A stretch of DNA of 64,000 nucleotides from positions 62,001 through 126,000 of the forward strand of contig VOIU01000007.1 of NCBI GenBank assembly GCA_007896885.1, written 5' to 3'. This DNA is from Bacteroidaceae bacterium HV4-6-C5C (lineage in GTDB: Bacteria; Bacteroidota; Bacteroidia; Bacteroidales; Bacteroidaceae). Below, in pieces: positions 27,839 to 35,460 of the stretch. Position 1 is the stretch's first letter, and each line of letters begins with the position of its first letter. The notes beneath the pieces were generated by a model. That model was not told where the DNA came from and made no database searches. It saw only the letters and a list, made by a program, of their open reading frames with translations. Made by a program: the position numbers and the translations under genes.

Positions 27839-27876
27839 AAGATGCTAACAAACTATAAATAATTTGTTAGCATCTT
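27839..27876 (-). terminator. terminator of the tRNA transcript
   Basis: Stem AAGATGCTAACAAA / TTTGTTAGCATCTT (14 bp) directly after tRNA-Leu on the minus strand, followed by a short T-rich stretch. Confidence 0.75.
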
Positions 27877-27880
27877 ATTG

Positions 27881-27965
27881 TACTCGGAGTGGGACTTGAA
27901 CCCACACAGCCGCAATGGCCAAGGGATTTTAAGTCCCTCGTGTCTACCGATTCCACCATCCGAGC
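27881..27965 (-). tRNA. tRNA-Leu(UAA)
   Basis: 85-nt tRNA with long variable arm. Acceptor strands GCTCGGA and TCCGAGT pair (G-U at the end), discriminator A; T-arm GTGGGTTCAAGTCCCAC; anticodon loop CTTAAAA gives UAA. CCA is not encoded. Confidence 0.95.
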
Positions 27966-27986
27966 ATCCAATATTAAAATAAAATG

Positions 27987-28059
27987 AGCGGAAAACGAGA
28001 CTCGAACTCGCGACCCTAACCTTGGCAAGGTTATGCTCTACCAACTGAGCTATTTCCGC
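27987..28059 (-). tRNA. tRNA-Gly(GCC)
   Basis: 73-nt tRNA. Acceptor GCGGAAA with TTTCCGC, D-arm AGCTCAGTTGGTAGAGC, anticodon loop TTGCCAA (GCC), T-arm GCGAGTTCGAGTCTCGT. Discriminator U, as usual for glycine. First of the two in the leftward transcript, 21 nt upstream of tRNA-Leu. Confidence 0.95.
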
Positions 28060-28085
28060 AAATGCTCTTTCCCTTAAGAGCGGTG

Positions 28086-28117
28086 CAAAGATAAGCAGTT
28101 TACCCTTTACAGCCAAA
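28086..28117 (-). promoter_or_regulatory. promoter of the tRNA-Gly/tRNA-Leu transcript
   Basis: Minus strand TTTG (28114-28117), 20-bp spacer, TATCTTTG (28086-28093): a textbook Bacteroides promoter 27 nt before the tRNA-Gly gene. Confidence 0.8.
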
Positions 28118-28216
28118 CTTTTCTGCGAGAAAGTTAGCTCAACATTTGAAATTTACCCGACATCCACATATCTGTTTTTCGAACTAAATACCGTTTGTAG
28201 GGGTAAAGCACTGACT

Positions 28217-29560
28217 TTAATTTAAATTAAGAAGCCTCTGTTCAGCCTGTTGCATTACATCAAAGTTAAAACCATCGATCACTTTTTGCATCAACACTGT
28301 TATTTCGTCATTACAAAGATTTCCAATACTCCCTTCATGGGTGTGGTGCACTTCCTTCGTTGGTGAAAAATTACCGGCTTCAATATCAAGACCGACTTTT
28401 TTATAAGCATCGCGAAATGGCATACCGCCACGAGCCAAACGATTCACTTCTTCCACACTGAATATAAGCTGATACTTGTCATCATCCAATATATGCTCGT
28501 TGACCTGAATTTCATTCATAATATAGCTTGTCATTTGCAAACAATCTTTCAGTTCTTGGAATGCAGGTAGAAAGACTTCTTTTATAATTTGTAAATCACG
28601 AAAGTAGCCAGATGGCAAATTATTGGCTATCATCATAATCTGTTGCGGCAAGGATTGAAGTTTATTACACTTGGCACGAGTGAGTTCAAAAACATCAGGG
28701 TTCTTTTTATGAGGCATAATGCTGGAACCGGTAGTACACTCATCCGGAAGTTTTACAAATGCAAAGTTTTGACTATTGAAAAGACATGCATCGTATGCCA
28801 ATTTAGAAATGGTTCCTGCTACGCTTGCCAAAGCGAAAGCCACATTACGTTCCATCTTTCCACGTCCCATCTGAGCATAGACAACGTTATAATTCATCGA
28901 GTCAAAGCCCAGCAATTGAGTAGTCAGACTACGGTTAAGCGGGAATGATGAGCCATAGCCAGCTGCAGAACCCAAAGGATTACGGTTGCAGATTTTAAAT
29001 GCAGCTTGAAGGAAAAGTAAATCATCCACCAAGCTCTCTGCATATGCTCCGAACCATAGCCCGAATGAAGAAGGCATCGCTATTTGCAAATGGGTATATC
29101 CAGGCATCAAAACATTCTTATAACGTTCACTCTGACGAATAAGTATTTGAAAAAGATCGGTAACCTGCTCTGCAATATCTTTTATTTGTGATCGCGTAAA
29201 CAATTTCAAATCGAGTAAAACCTGGTCATTGCGTGAACGACCACTATGTATTTTCTTGCCCACATCACCCAGCTTACGGGTTAGCATAAGTTCTACTTGC
29301 GAGTGCACATCTTCAACACCGTCCTCAATGACGAACTCCCCTTTTTCTACTATTCCATGAATATTTTTCAGTTCTTCAAGTAATGCCGAAAGTTCTTCCT
29401 TAGTCAGAAGACCAATAGTCTCAAGCATTGTAATATGGGCCATTGATCCCAATACATCATACTTTGCCAAATAGAGATCCATCTCTCGATCACGCCCCAC
29501 AGTAAAACGTTCTATATCTTTATTTACCTGAACGGACTTCTCCCAAAGTTTCTGAGCCAT
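28217..29560 (-). CDS. argH: argininosuccinate lyase
   Basis: Splits argininosuccinate into arginine and fumarate, the last step of arginine synthesis. 447 residues, normal for the fumarase/aspartase superfamily. Seen: HSGRSRNDQVLLDLKLF (about 102-118), PGYTHLQIAMPSSFG with the catalytic His, and the mobile-loop signature TTGSSIMPHKKNPDVF. It lies 8 nt downstream of the SRPBCC gene and 13 kb away from argG. Confidence 0.97.
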   Translation of the reverse strand: MAQKLWEKSVQVNKDIERFTVGRDREMDLYLAKYDVLGSMAHITMLETIGLLTKEELSALLEELKNIHGIVEKGEFVIEDGVEDVHSQVELMLTRKLGDVGKKIHSGRSRNDQVLLDLKLFTRSQIKDIAEQVTDLFQILIRQSERYKNVLMPGYTHLQIAMPSSFGLWFGAYAESLVDDLLFLQAAFKICNRNPLGSAAGYGSSFPLNRSLTTQLLGFDSMNYNVVYAQMGRGKMERNVAFALASVAGTISKLAYDACLFNSQNFAFVKLPDECTTGSSIMPHKKNPDVFELTRAKCNKLQSLPQQIMMIANNLPSGYFRDLQIIKEVFLPAFQELKDCLQMTSYIMNEIQVNEHILDDDKYQLIFSVEEVNRLARGGMPFRDAYKKVGLDIEAGNFSPTKEVHHTHEGSIGNLCNDEITVLMQKVIDGFNFDVMQQAEQRLLNLN

Positions 29561-29568
29561 ATTCTGGA

Positions 29569-29982
29569 TTATTGATAGTTTATCATTGCAAGCATATCCG
29601 CCATTTTTTCAAGACCTTCTTGCAAAGGTTTCTGAACCATTGCCTTCATAAAAGGATTAAGCTCGAGACTGATGGTCAACTTCATTTTACATTCGGTTTC
29701 GCTGACTGGCAGAAGTTGTACCCACAATGAAAATGGCAATGGAGAAGAAATAGCACCAAACTTAATCATCTTATAAGGTTCTTTCTCAACAACACTGAAA
29801 GATATCTTTCCTACCGGATCAATATCAACACTAAAGCTGTCGGAATCGAAAGTTAATTTCTGCAGTTTATCTTCCGGTAAGCGATCTTTCAATTTCTCCA
29901 AATTTTTTAAATCGGATAATTTTTCATAAACAGCTTCCGGAGAAGCTTGTATATTTTTTACAGCACTTTCAAATTTTACCAT
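29569..29982 (-). CDS. SRPBCC/START-like ligand-binding protein
   Basis: 137 residues. Begins FESAVKNIQASPEAVYEKLS, the strand-helix opening typical of polyketide cyclase/START proteins, and ends with the long C-terminal helix PFMKAMVQKPLQEGLEKMADM that caps the cavity. No catalytic residues can be assigned. Located between pyrE and argH with 8 nt to argH, so cotranscribed with argH; a role in arginine metabolism is not established. Confidence 0.75.
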   Translation of the reverse strand: MVKFESAVKNIQASPEAVYEKLSDLKNLEKLKDRLPEDKLQKLTFDSDSFSVDIDPVGKISFSVVEKEPYKMIKFGAISSPLPFSLWVQLLPVSETECKMKLTISLELNPFMKAMVQKPLQEGLEKMADMLAMINYQ

Positions 29983-30019
29983 AAAATCAATTTATCTCTT
30001 AAAACGACAAAAAGAACTA

Positions 30020-30040
30020 TTCGGACGAAATATATCCGAA
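30020..30040 (-). terminator. weak hairpin after pyrE
   Basis: TTCGGA-N9-TCCGAA followed on the minus strand by TAGTTCTTTTTG. Short stem, so only a possible attenuator or terminator. Confidence 0.35.
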
Positions 30041-30074
30041 CGGCTCTTTCATCTTTATTATTTAAAACAAATAT

Positions 30075-30713
30075 TTATTTACCGAATTCCCAATGAGCCG
30101 GATTTTTCCGCCATTCATCCAATGTTTTTACATCTTCTTCTTCGATATAACCAGTACGAAGCGCTACTTCCAATACAGCTTCGTAATTTGTTAAGGTAAC
30201 CAAAGTCACCTTAGCTTCCTTAAACGCTTTTTCTGCAACAGGGAATCCATAAGTATAAGCCGCGACCATACCAATCACTTCACATCCATCCCGACGAATG
30301 GCTTCCACAGCTTTCAAACTACTTCCGCCCGTAGAGATTAAGTCTTCAACAACAACGACTTTCATTCCGGGACGCAACTCACCTTCGATCAAATTTTCCA
30401 AACCATGATCTTTCGGAGTGGAGCGAACATATACAAAAGGCAAGTTCAAAGCGTCCGCAACTAAGGCTCCCTGTGGAATAGCTCCTGTAGCCACACCCGC
30501 AATCGCATCAACCTGGCCGAAGCGTTCCAATATTAATCGGGTAATTTCTATTTTTACAAAATTACGTAAAGAAGGATAAGAAAGTGTTTTGCGATTATCA
30601 CAATAAAATGGAGATTTCCAACCGGAAGCCCATGTAAACGGATTAGCAGGCTGTATCTTTACTGCCTTAATTTTCAACAACTTCTCAGCGAATAATCTTT
30701 CTAAAGTTTTCAT
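30075..30713 (-). CDS. pyrE: orotate phosphoribosyltransferase
   Basis: Transfers the ribose phosphate of PRPP to orotate to form OMP in pyrimidine synthesis. 212 residues. PRPP-binding motif VVVVEDLISTGGSSLKAVEA (about 119-138), YCDNRKTLSYPSLR near the N-terminus, and the flexible loop STPKDHGLENLIEG. It has its own -7 box in the 79-nt gap behind recX. Confidence 0.96.
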   Translation of the reverse strand: MKTLERLFAEKLLKIKAVKIQPANPFTWASGWKSPFYCDNRKTLSYPSLRNFVKIEITRLILERFGQVDAIAGVATGAIPQGALVADALNLPFVYVRSTPKDHGLENLIEGELRPGMKVVVVEDLISTGGSSLKAVEAIRRDGCEVIGMVAAYTYGFPVAEKAFKEAKVTLVTLTNYEAVLEVALRTGYIEEEDVKTLDEWRKNPAHWEFGK

Positions 30714-30742
30714 AATGATTATCTATTATGATAAATATGCCA

Positions 30743-30750
30743 CAAAAATA
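30743..30750 (-). promoter_or_regulatory. promoter -7 element for pyrE
   Basis: Minus strand TATTTTTG, 30 nt before the pyrE start. Confidence 0.6.
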
Positions 30751-30792
30751 CAGAAACAAGACGAAAATAAAAAAAAGAATAACGAGATTTTT

Positions 30793-31272
30793 TCATAAGA
30801 AAGTGTCAATGTCATCAAAAAGTTGCAAACAAAGACGAATATCTTTCATTTCGAAACCTCTTCCCAAAGCAAAACGTATCAATTTTCCATTTTTCTCATA
30901 TTCATTTTGAGCACTAATACTTTTTCGCTTGGCATTCAACAAATTACGCAAAATTTCAATGTACTCATTCTGATCAATCGTTTCAAGTGCTGAAGAACGC
31001 AAATCTGGGGATATTTTTTTTTGTTGCAATGCTTGCGATATCTTTACTTTTCCCCATTTCGAAAAGCGATATTTATCTTTAACAAATGCACAGGAATAAC
31101 GCTCTTCATTTATATAGTTCTCTGTTTCCAATTTATCGAGTATCCGAAGAATAATCTCTTCGGATGTTCCCCATTTCCGCATTTTTTCGGAAACATCTAA
31201 GCGACAATGCTCTGCTATGGAGCAATAGCTGGAAATACGGTTCCAAACTTCTATTTCAACCAGTTCTTTCAT
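30793..31272 (-). CDS. recX: RecX regulatory protein
   Basis: Small all-helical protein that binds RecA filaments and modulates recombination. 159 residues made of three-helix repeats; family stretches are ILRILDKLETENYINEERYS, FVKDKYRFSKWGKVKISQAL and KLIRFALGRGFEMKDIRLCL. It overlaps the end of prmC by 4 nt, so it is translationally coupled. recA itself is not in the window. Confidence 0.88.
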   Translation of the reverse strand: MKELVEIEVWNRISSYCSIAEHCRLDVSEKMRKWGTSEEIILRILDKLETENYINEERYSCAFVKDKYRFSKWGKVKISQALQQKKISPDLRSSALETIDQNEYIEILRNLLNAKRKSISAQNEYEKNGKLIRFALGRGFEMKDIRLCLQLFDDIDTFL

Positions 31273-32105
31273 CTTTTCGCAATGATAAATCGGTCGTTTC
31301 CAGATATATCCTTCAACAACCGAACATTATGATAACCCATATCCATAAGTAAATTCAACATTTCAATACCAAAAGCGCGATTAATTTCAAAATAGAGTTG
31401 CCCTCCTTCTTTAAGCATCTGCATTCCCAAACAACCGATCCGACGGTAAAATATTAATGGATCATTATCGGGAACAAATAGAGCTGTATGAGGCTCCCAA
31501 TTGAGAACATTCGGTTCCATATCTTTAGATTCAGCCTCGGTTACATATGGAGGATTACTGACTATAGCATCAAAATTATGGTGCATTTCCGGAGTATAAG
31601 CAAACACATTGCACTGCTTAAAAGTAATTTTTGCGCCTAATGCCTCACTATTGATCCTTGCAATACGTAATGCGTCTTCAGAGATATCCCATGCTGCAAC
31701 TCGTGAATGAGGCAATTCCTTAGCCAAAGTAACAGCTATGCACCCACTGCCCGTACCAATATCCAAAAGAGATGAATCGGAAGATAATTCAGCAAGCATA
31801 TATTCGACTAATTCCTCGGTCTCCGGACGTGGAATCAATACTCCCGGGAATACTCTAAACGAACGACCATAAAATCGCGCTATACCTTGAATATATTGTA
31901 TCGGTTCGTTTTTTCTCAAACGAAATAAAATGTTTTCGAAACTCTGCTCATCATTTTCCGACAAAATAATATCTTTGCCTAAATAATAATCAACGGCAGA
32001 CTGTCCCAGCATCTCGCAACAGATCAACTTGGACAAGTTTTTTATCTCTTCAGAGGGGTAATAACCTTCCAAAGCATGACGAATTCGTGAAACGACAGCA
32101 TTCAT
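31269..32105 (-). CDS. prmC: release factor glutamine methyltransferase
   Basis: SAM-dependent N5-methylation of the GGQ glutamine in release factors RF1/RF2. 278 residues: helical N-terminal domain to about 85, then IPRPETEELVEYML, SAM-binding LLDIGTGSGCIAVTLAKE, and the substrate-Gln motif NPPYV (about 185). Cotranscribed with recX (4-nt overlap). Confidence 0.95.
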   Translation of the reverse strand: MNAVVSRIRHALEGYYPSEEIKNLSKLICCEMLGQSAVDYYLGKDIILSENDEQSFENILFRLRKNEPIQYIQGIARFYGRSFRVFPGVLIPRPETEELVEYMLAELSSDSSLLDIGTGSGCIAVTLAKELPHSRVAAWDISEDALRIARINSEALGAKITFKQCNVFAYTPEMHHNFDAIVSNPPYVTEAESKDMEPNVLNWEPHTALFVPDNDPLIFYRRIGCLGMQMLKEGGQLYFEINRAFGIEMLNLLMDMGYHNVRLLKDISGNDRFIIAKR

Positions 32106-32121
32106 AACAAATTATTTAATG

Positions 32122-32129
32122 CAAAAATA
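32122..32129 (-). promoter_or_regulatory. promoter -7 element for prmC-recX
   Basis: Minus strand TATTTTTG, 17 nt before the prmC ATG in the divergent prmC/ribD gap. Confidence 0.6.
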
Positions 32130-32153
32130 GAAATTATCCATAACGTAAAGACT

Positions 32154-33203
32154 ATGACAGAAGAAGAAAAATACATGAAACGTTGTATTCAATTGGCCCG
32201 TAACGGCTTATGCAACACGCCACCCAATCCAATGGTAGGAGCTGTCATTGTATGCGACGGAAAAATAATAGGTGAAGGCTATCATATTCGTAGTGGAGAG
32301 GCTCACGCGGAAGTAAATGCCATTCGTTCAGTCAAAGAGCAATCGCTGCTAAAACGTGCCACAATATATGTAAGTCTCGAACCATGTTCACATTATGGGA
32401 AAACACCTCCATGCGCCGATTTAATTATTGAAAAAGAGATTCCGCGTATCGTTATAGGTTGTCAAGATCCTTTTTCGGAAGTCAGCGGACGAGGCATCCG
32501 TAAACTAAAAGATGCAGGGAGAGAGGTTATAACTGGTGTTTTAGAGAAAGACTGCCGTAATTTAATAATGAGATTTACAACTTTTCAAATTAAAAAAAGA
32601 CCATACATCACTCTTAAATGGGCTGAATCGGCAGACGGATATATAGATATTAAACGAGAAAACGGGCAGCCGGTTGTGTTATCGAGTGCGTTAAGTAGTA
32701 TGCTTACTCACAAAAGAAGAGCTGAACATTCAGCCATTATTGTAGGAACAAACACAGCTATCCTAGACAATCCATCTCTCAACGTACGCAATTGGTATGG
32801 ACATTCTCCTGTAAGAATTGTTATCGACAAAAAAAATAAATTACCATCTAAACTCAATCTATTCAATAGCAATATTCTTACATTGGTATTTACAGAAACA
32901 CAACACCCATATATTCCAAATATAGAGTACATAGCCACCGATTTTAGCAGAAATATCCTACCGCAAATACTTAAAGTGGCGTATTCACGAAAATTTCAAT
33001 CGCTATTAGTCGAAGGAGGAGCAAAATTACTGCAGTCATTCCTTGACCAAGACCTATGGGACGAGATTTTTGTAGAAAAAAGCTCAAAAAAACTATTTAC
33101 CGGTGTTAAAGCGCCCGAAATAGCTGGAAAAGAAGAATATGACAAACTTCGGTTCTTCAATAGAGAGTTCCATCATTATATCGCCGAAAAAGAGGAAGAA
33201 TAG
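32154..33203 (+). CDS. ribD: bifunctional riboflavin biosynthesis deaminase/reductase RibD
   Basis: Two consecutive steps of riboflavin synthesis: pyrimidine deamination and ribosyl side-chain reduction. 349 residues. N-terminal zinc deaminase (about 1-145) with HAEVNAI and PCSHYGKTPPCADLI providing the His and two Cys zinc ligands; C-terminal reductase domain (about 148-345) with TLKWAESADGYI, GTNTAILDNPSLNVR and LLVEGGAKLLQSFL. Divergent from prmC; no other rib gene is close by. Confidence 0.95.
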   Translation: MTEEEKYMKRCIQLARNGLCNTPPNPMVGAVIVCDGKIIGEGYHIRSGEAHAEVNAIRSVKEQSLLKRATIYVSLEPCSHYGKTPPCADLIIEKEIPRIVIGCQDPFSEVSGRGIRKLKDAGREVITGVLEKDCRNLIMRFTTFQIKKRPYITLKWAESADGYIDIKRENGQPVVLSSALSSMLTHKRRAEHSAIIVGTNTAILDNPSLNVRNWYGHSPVRIVIDKKNKLPSKLNLFNSNILTLVFTETQHPYIPNIEYIATDFSRNILPQILKVAYSRKFQSLLVEGGAKLLQSFLDQDLWDEIFVEKSSKKLFTGVKAPEIAGKEEYDKLRFFNREFHHYIAEKEEE

Positions 33204-33300
33204 CCTCATTTTGACCGTTTTTTATCGAGAAAAAGGGGGGCATTATCTATAATTTTATATAAAACTTCCCGGTGATGCTATTTATAGAAAAAAATGTTCC

Positions 33301-33308
33301 TATTTTTG
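33301..33308 (+). promoter_or_regulatory. promoter -7 element
   Basis: TATTTTTG, 28 nt before the start of the DUF6242-like lipoprotein gene. Confidence 0.6.
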
Positions 33309-33336
33309 CAACTTGTAAATAAATAGAATCTTTCAA

Positions 33337-34629
33337 ATGAGAATAAAGTTTTTATCCTTAATCGTAGGTTTTCTTTTTGTATCGATAGCAGTCACTTCGT
33401 GCCTCAATTCAGATAACAATTATGACTACAGTTCTGATGCCACAATACGCGCTTTCGGTATAGACACCATACATGGAAAACATTATAAATTCACGATAGA
33501 CCAACTCAAAGGGGAAATCTATAATGCAGACTCACTACCCGTAGGAGCGGATACAATTATCGACCGGATATTGATTGATACCTTGAATGTATCGGGATGG
33601 GTTACTTCCGGAGTTACTGATACACTCTTCAATATAAAGGACTCCCTTGATCTAAGGTCTCCTATCAAAGTAAAGGTACATGCACCGGATGGAAGTTCCG
33701 TAAGAGAATACACTATTAAGGTCAATATACACAAGCAAGACCCGGATCTTTTAGTTTGGGAAGATATGGGAAACCCATTATCATCCACTCCTATCAGTTC
33801 TCAAAAGTCGGTACTCCTAAACGGAAATCATTTGTTTACCTACACTTCATCTACCGAAGTATATCAAGCACTGACGGATCGGGCAAGTTTTCAATGGCAA
33901 CGAAGTAGCGTAAGCGGACTTCCAGTCGATGTTAAGCTGTCATCCTTAATCAATTTTCAAAACAAGCTCTTTGCAGTGACAACAGGCGGAGACCTTTATA
34001 ATTCAGTGAATGGGTTGGATTGGACAAAGGTTAATACGGGAGGCATTCAATTCACAAATCTCTTATCAAGTTTTTCTACAAGCATCACTGGAATAGAAGC
34101 GGCTGACGGCAAAAAATACTTCTGCACTAGTTCTGATGGAATTATATGGACTAAAGGGGAAGAGATTCCAGACAACTTCCCAGTTGAAAATATTTATGCT
34201 ACGCTTTTCGAGACCCCAACAGGTATGGAAAAAACTGTCATAGTGGGCTATACAGGATCTATAGCAACTTCCGTAGTACCATGGTTCTCATTAAACGGAT
34301 ACGATTGGGCTGATTTGGCAAGTAATAGTGAAAATTACTGCCCGTTCCTTCAAAACCCAAGCATCATTAACTACGGAGGTGCATTCTATATTTTCGGAGG
34401 AAATTTCGATAAGATCTATAAATCGACAGCAGGGATTGCATGGTATGAAACCAAGAAGAAATTTTTATTTCCTGCAGAAATGGCTGGAGAGAACTCTTAT
34501 TCAATGGTTGTCGATAAAAACAACTATATTTGGGTAATTATCGGACAAACGAAAAAAGGCTCCGGGGCTATTGTACCTGGTAAGACATGGCGTGGACGTT
34601 TGAATCGCTTGGGATTCATTCAGCAGTAA
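33337..34629 (+). CDS. DUF6242-like propeller lipoprotein
   Basis: 430 residues. Lipoprotein signal LIVGFLFVSIAVTSC, acylated Cys at about 22. N-terminal domain (about 35-135) resembles the cadherin/Ig-like module that precedes beta-propellers in Bacteroidetes. The remainder contains repeated blade-like elements (GGDLYNSVNGLDWTKVN, KYFCTSSDGIIWTKGEE, GGNFDKIYKSTAGIAWYE), each ending in a W-containing strand as in BNR/Asp-box-type propellers. Surface binding role is inferred; family name is from memory of Bacteroides annotation. It precedes uppS by 71 nt. Confidence 0.7.
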   Translation: MRIKFLSLIVGFLFVSIAVTSCLNSDNNYDYSSDATIRAFGIDTIHGKHYKFTIDQLKGEIYNADSLPVGADTIIDRILIDTLNVSGWVTSGVTDTLFNIKDSLDLRSPIKVKVHAPDGSSVREYTIKVNIHKQDPDLLVWEDMGNPLSSTPISSQKSVLLNGNHLFTYTSSTEVYQALTDRASFQWQRSSVSGLPVDVKLSSLINFQNKLFAVTTGGDLYNSVNGLDWTKVNTGGIQFTNLLSSFSTSITGIEAADGKKYFCTSSDGIIWTKGEEIPDNFPVENIYATLFETPTGMEKTVIVGYTGSIATSVVPWFSLNGYDWADLASNSENYCPFLQNPSIINYGGAFYIFGGNFDKIYKSTAGIAWYETKKKFLFPAEMAGENSYSMVVDKNNYIWVIIGQTKKGSGAIVPGKTWRGRLNRLGFIQQ

Positions 34630-34700
34630 TCCACTGGTGAGAGATTCCTTTAATTCTACGAAGGCCTTTTATCAAATGAAAAAAGAATAATCTCTATAAA

Positions 34701-35435
34701 ATGCAATATAAAGAGCAAATTGATTTAGACCGGATTCCCCAACATGTTGCAATTATAATGGATGGCAACGGACGTTGGGCAAAGCAACGCGGACACGAGC
34801 GGAGCTACGGACATCAAGCTGGCGCTGAAACCGTACATATTATTGCGGAAGAGGCAGCCCGTCTTGGGATCAAATACCTTACTTTATATACTTTCTCTAC
34901 AGAAAACTGGAATCGTCCGACAGATGAAGTCGCCGCATTAATGAGTTTACTATTCGGTTCTATAGAAGAAGATATTTTCATGAAAAATAATATCAGCTTC
35001 AGAATTATCGGAGATATAAATAAGCTGCCAGCTAACGTACAAGAACGATTGAAGACTTGCGTGGAACATACGGCAGGCAACAGTGGGATGTGTCTGGTGC
35101 TAGCTTTGAGTTATTCGTCACATTGGGAAATTACCGAAGCAGCACGTCAAGTTGCTATAAAAGTTCAAAAGGGAGAACTTACCCCCAATGAAATAGATAG
35201 TAATATGATTGCCCAACACCTCACTACTCATTTTATGCCAAATCCCGACCTGCTGATACGTACGGGAGGTGAAATCCGTTTAAGCAACTATCTCTTATGG
35301 CAATGTGCTTATTCAGAACTATATTTTTGCGAGACTTACTGGCCGGATTTCAATGAGGAAGAGTTACGCAAAGCTATTTGTGACTATCAAAAAAGAGAAC
35401 GCAGATTCGGCAAAACGAGTGAACAAATTAATTAA
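34701..35435 (+). CDS. uppS: isoprenyl (undecaprenyl) diphosphate synthase
   Basis: Cis-prenyltransferase making the lipid carrier for peptidoglycan, capsule and O-antigen. 244 residues. Catalytic Asp in [15 protein letters not shown] (about residues 18-32), [15 protein letters not shown], and the conserved [20 protein letters not shown] region near the C-terminus. Starts the run uppS-bamA-skp-skp with 25 nt between uppS and bamA. Confidence 0.97.
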   Translation: MQYKEQIDLDRIPQHVAIIMDGNGRWAKQRGHERSYGHQAGAETVHIIAEEAARLGIKYLTLYTFSTENWNRPTDEVAALMSLLFGSIEEDIFMKNNISFRIIGDINKLPANVQERLKTCVEHTAGNSGMCLVLALSYSSHWEITEAARQVAIKVQKGELTPNEIDSNMIAQHLTTHFMPNPDLLIRTGGEIRLSNYLLWQCAYSELYFCETYWPDFNEEELRKAICDYQKRERRFGKTSEQIN

Positions 35436-35460
35436 ATCCAAATTATAAATAAGAACATAA

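Noticed and set aside
27881..28059. tRNA genes as an integration site
   Set aside because: No integrase gene and no repeated tRNA 3' end were seen on either side.
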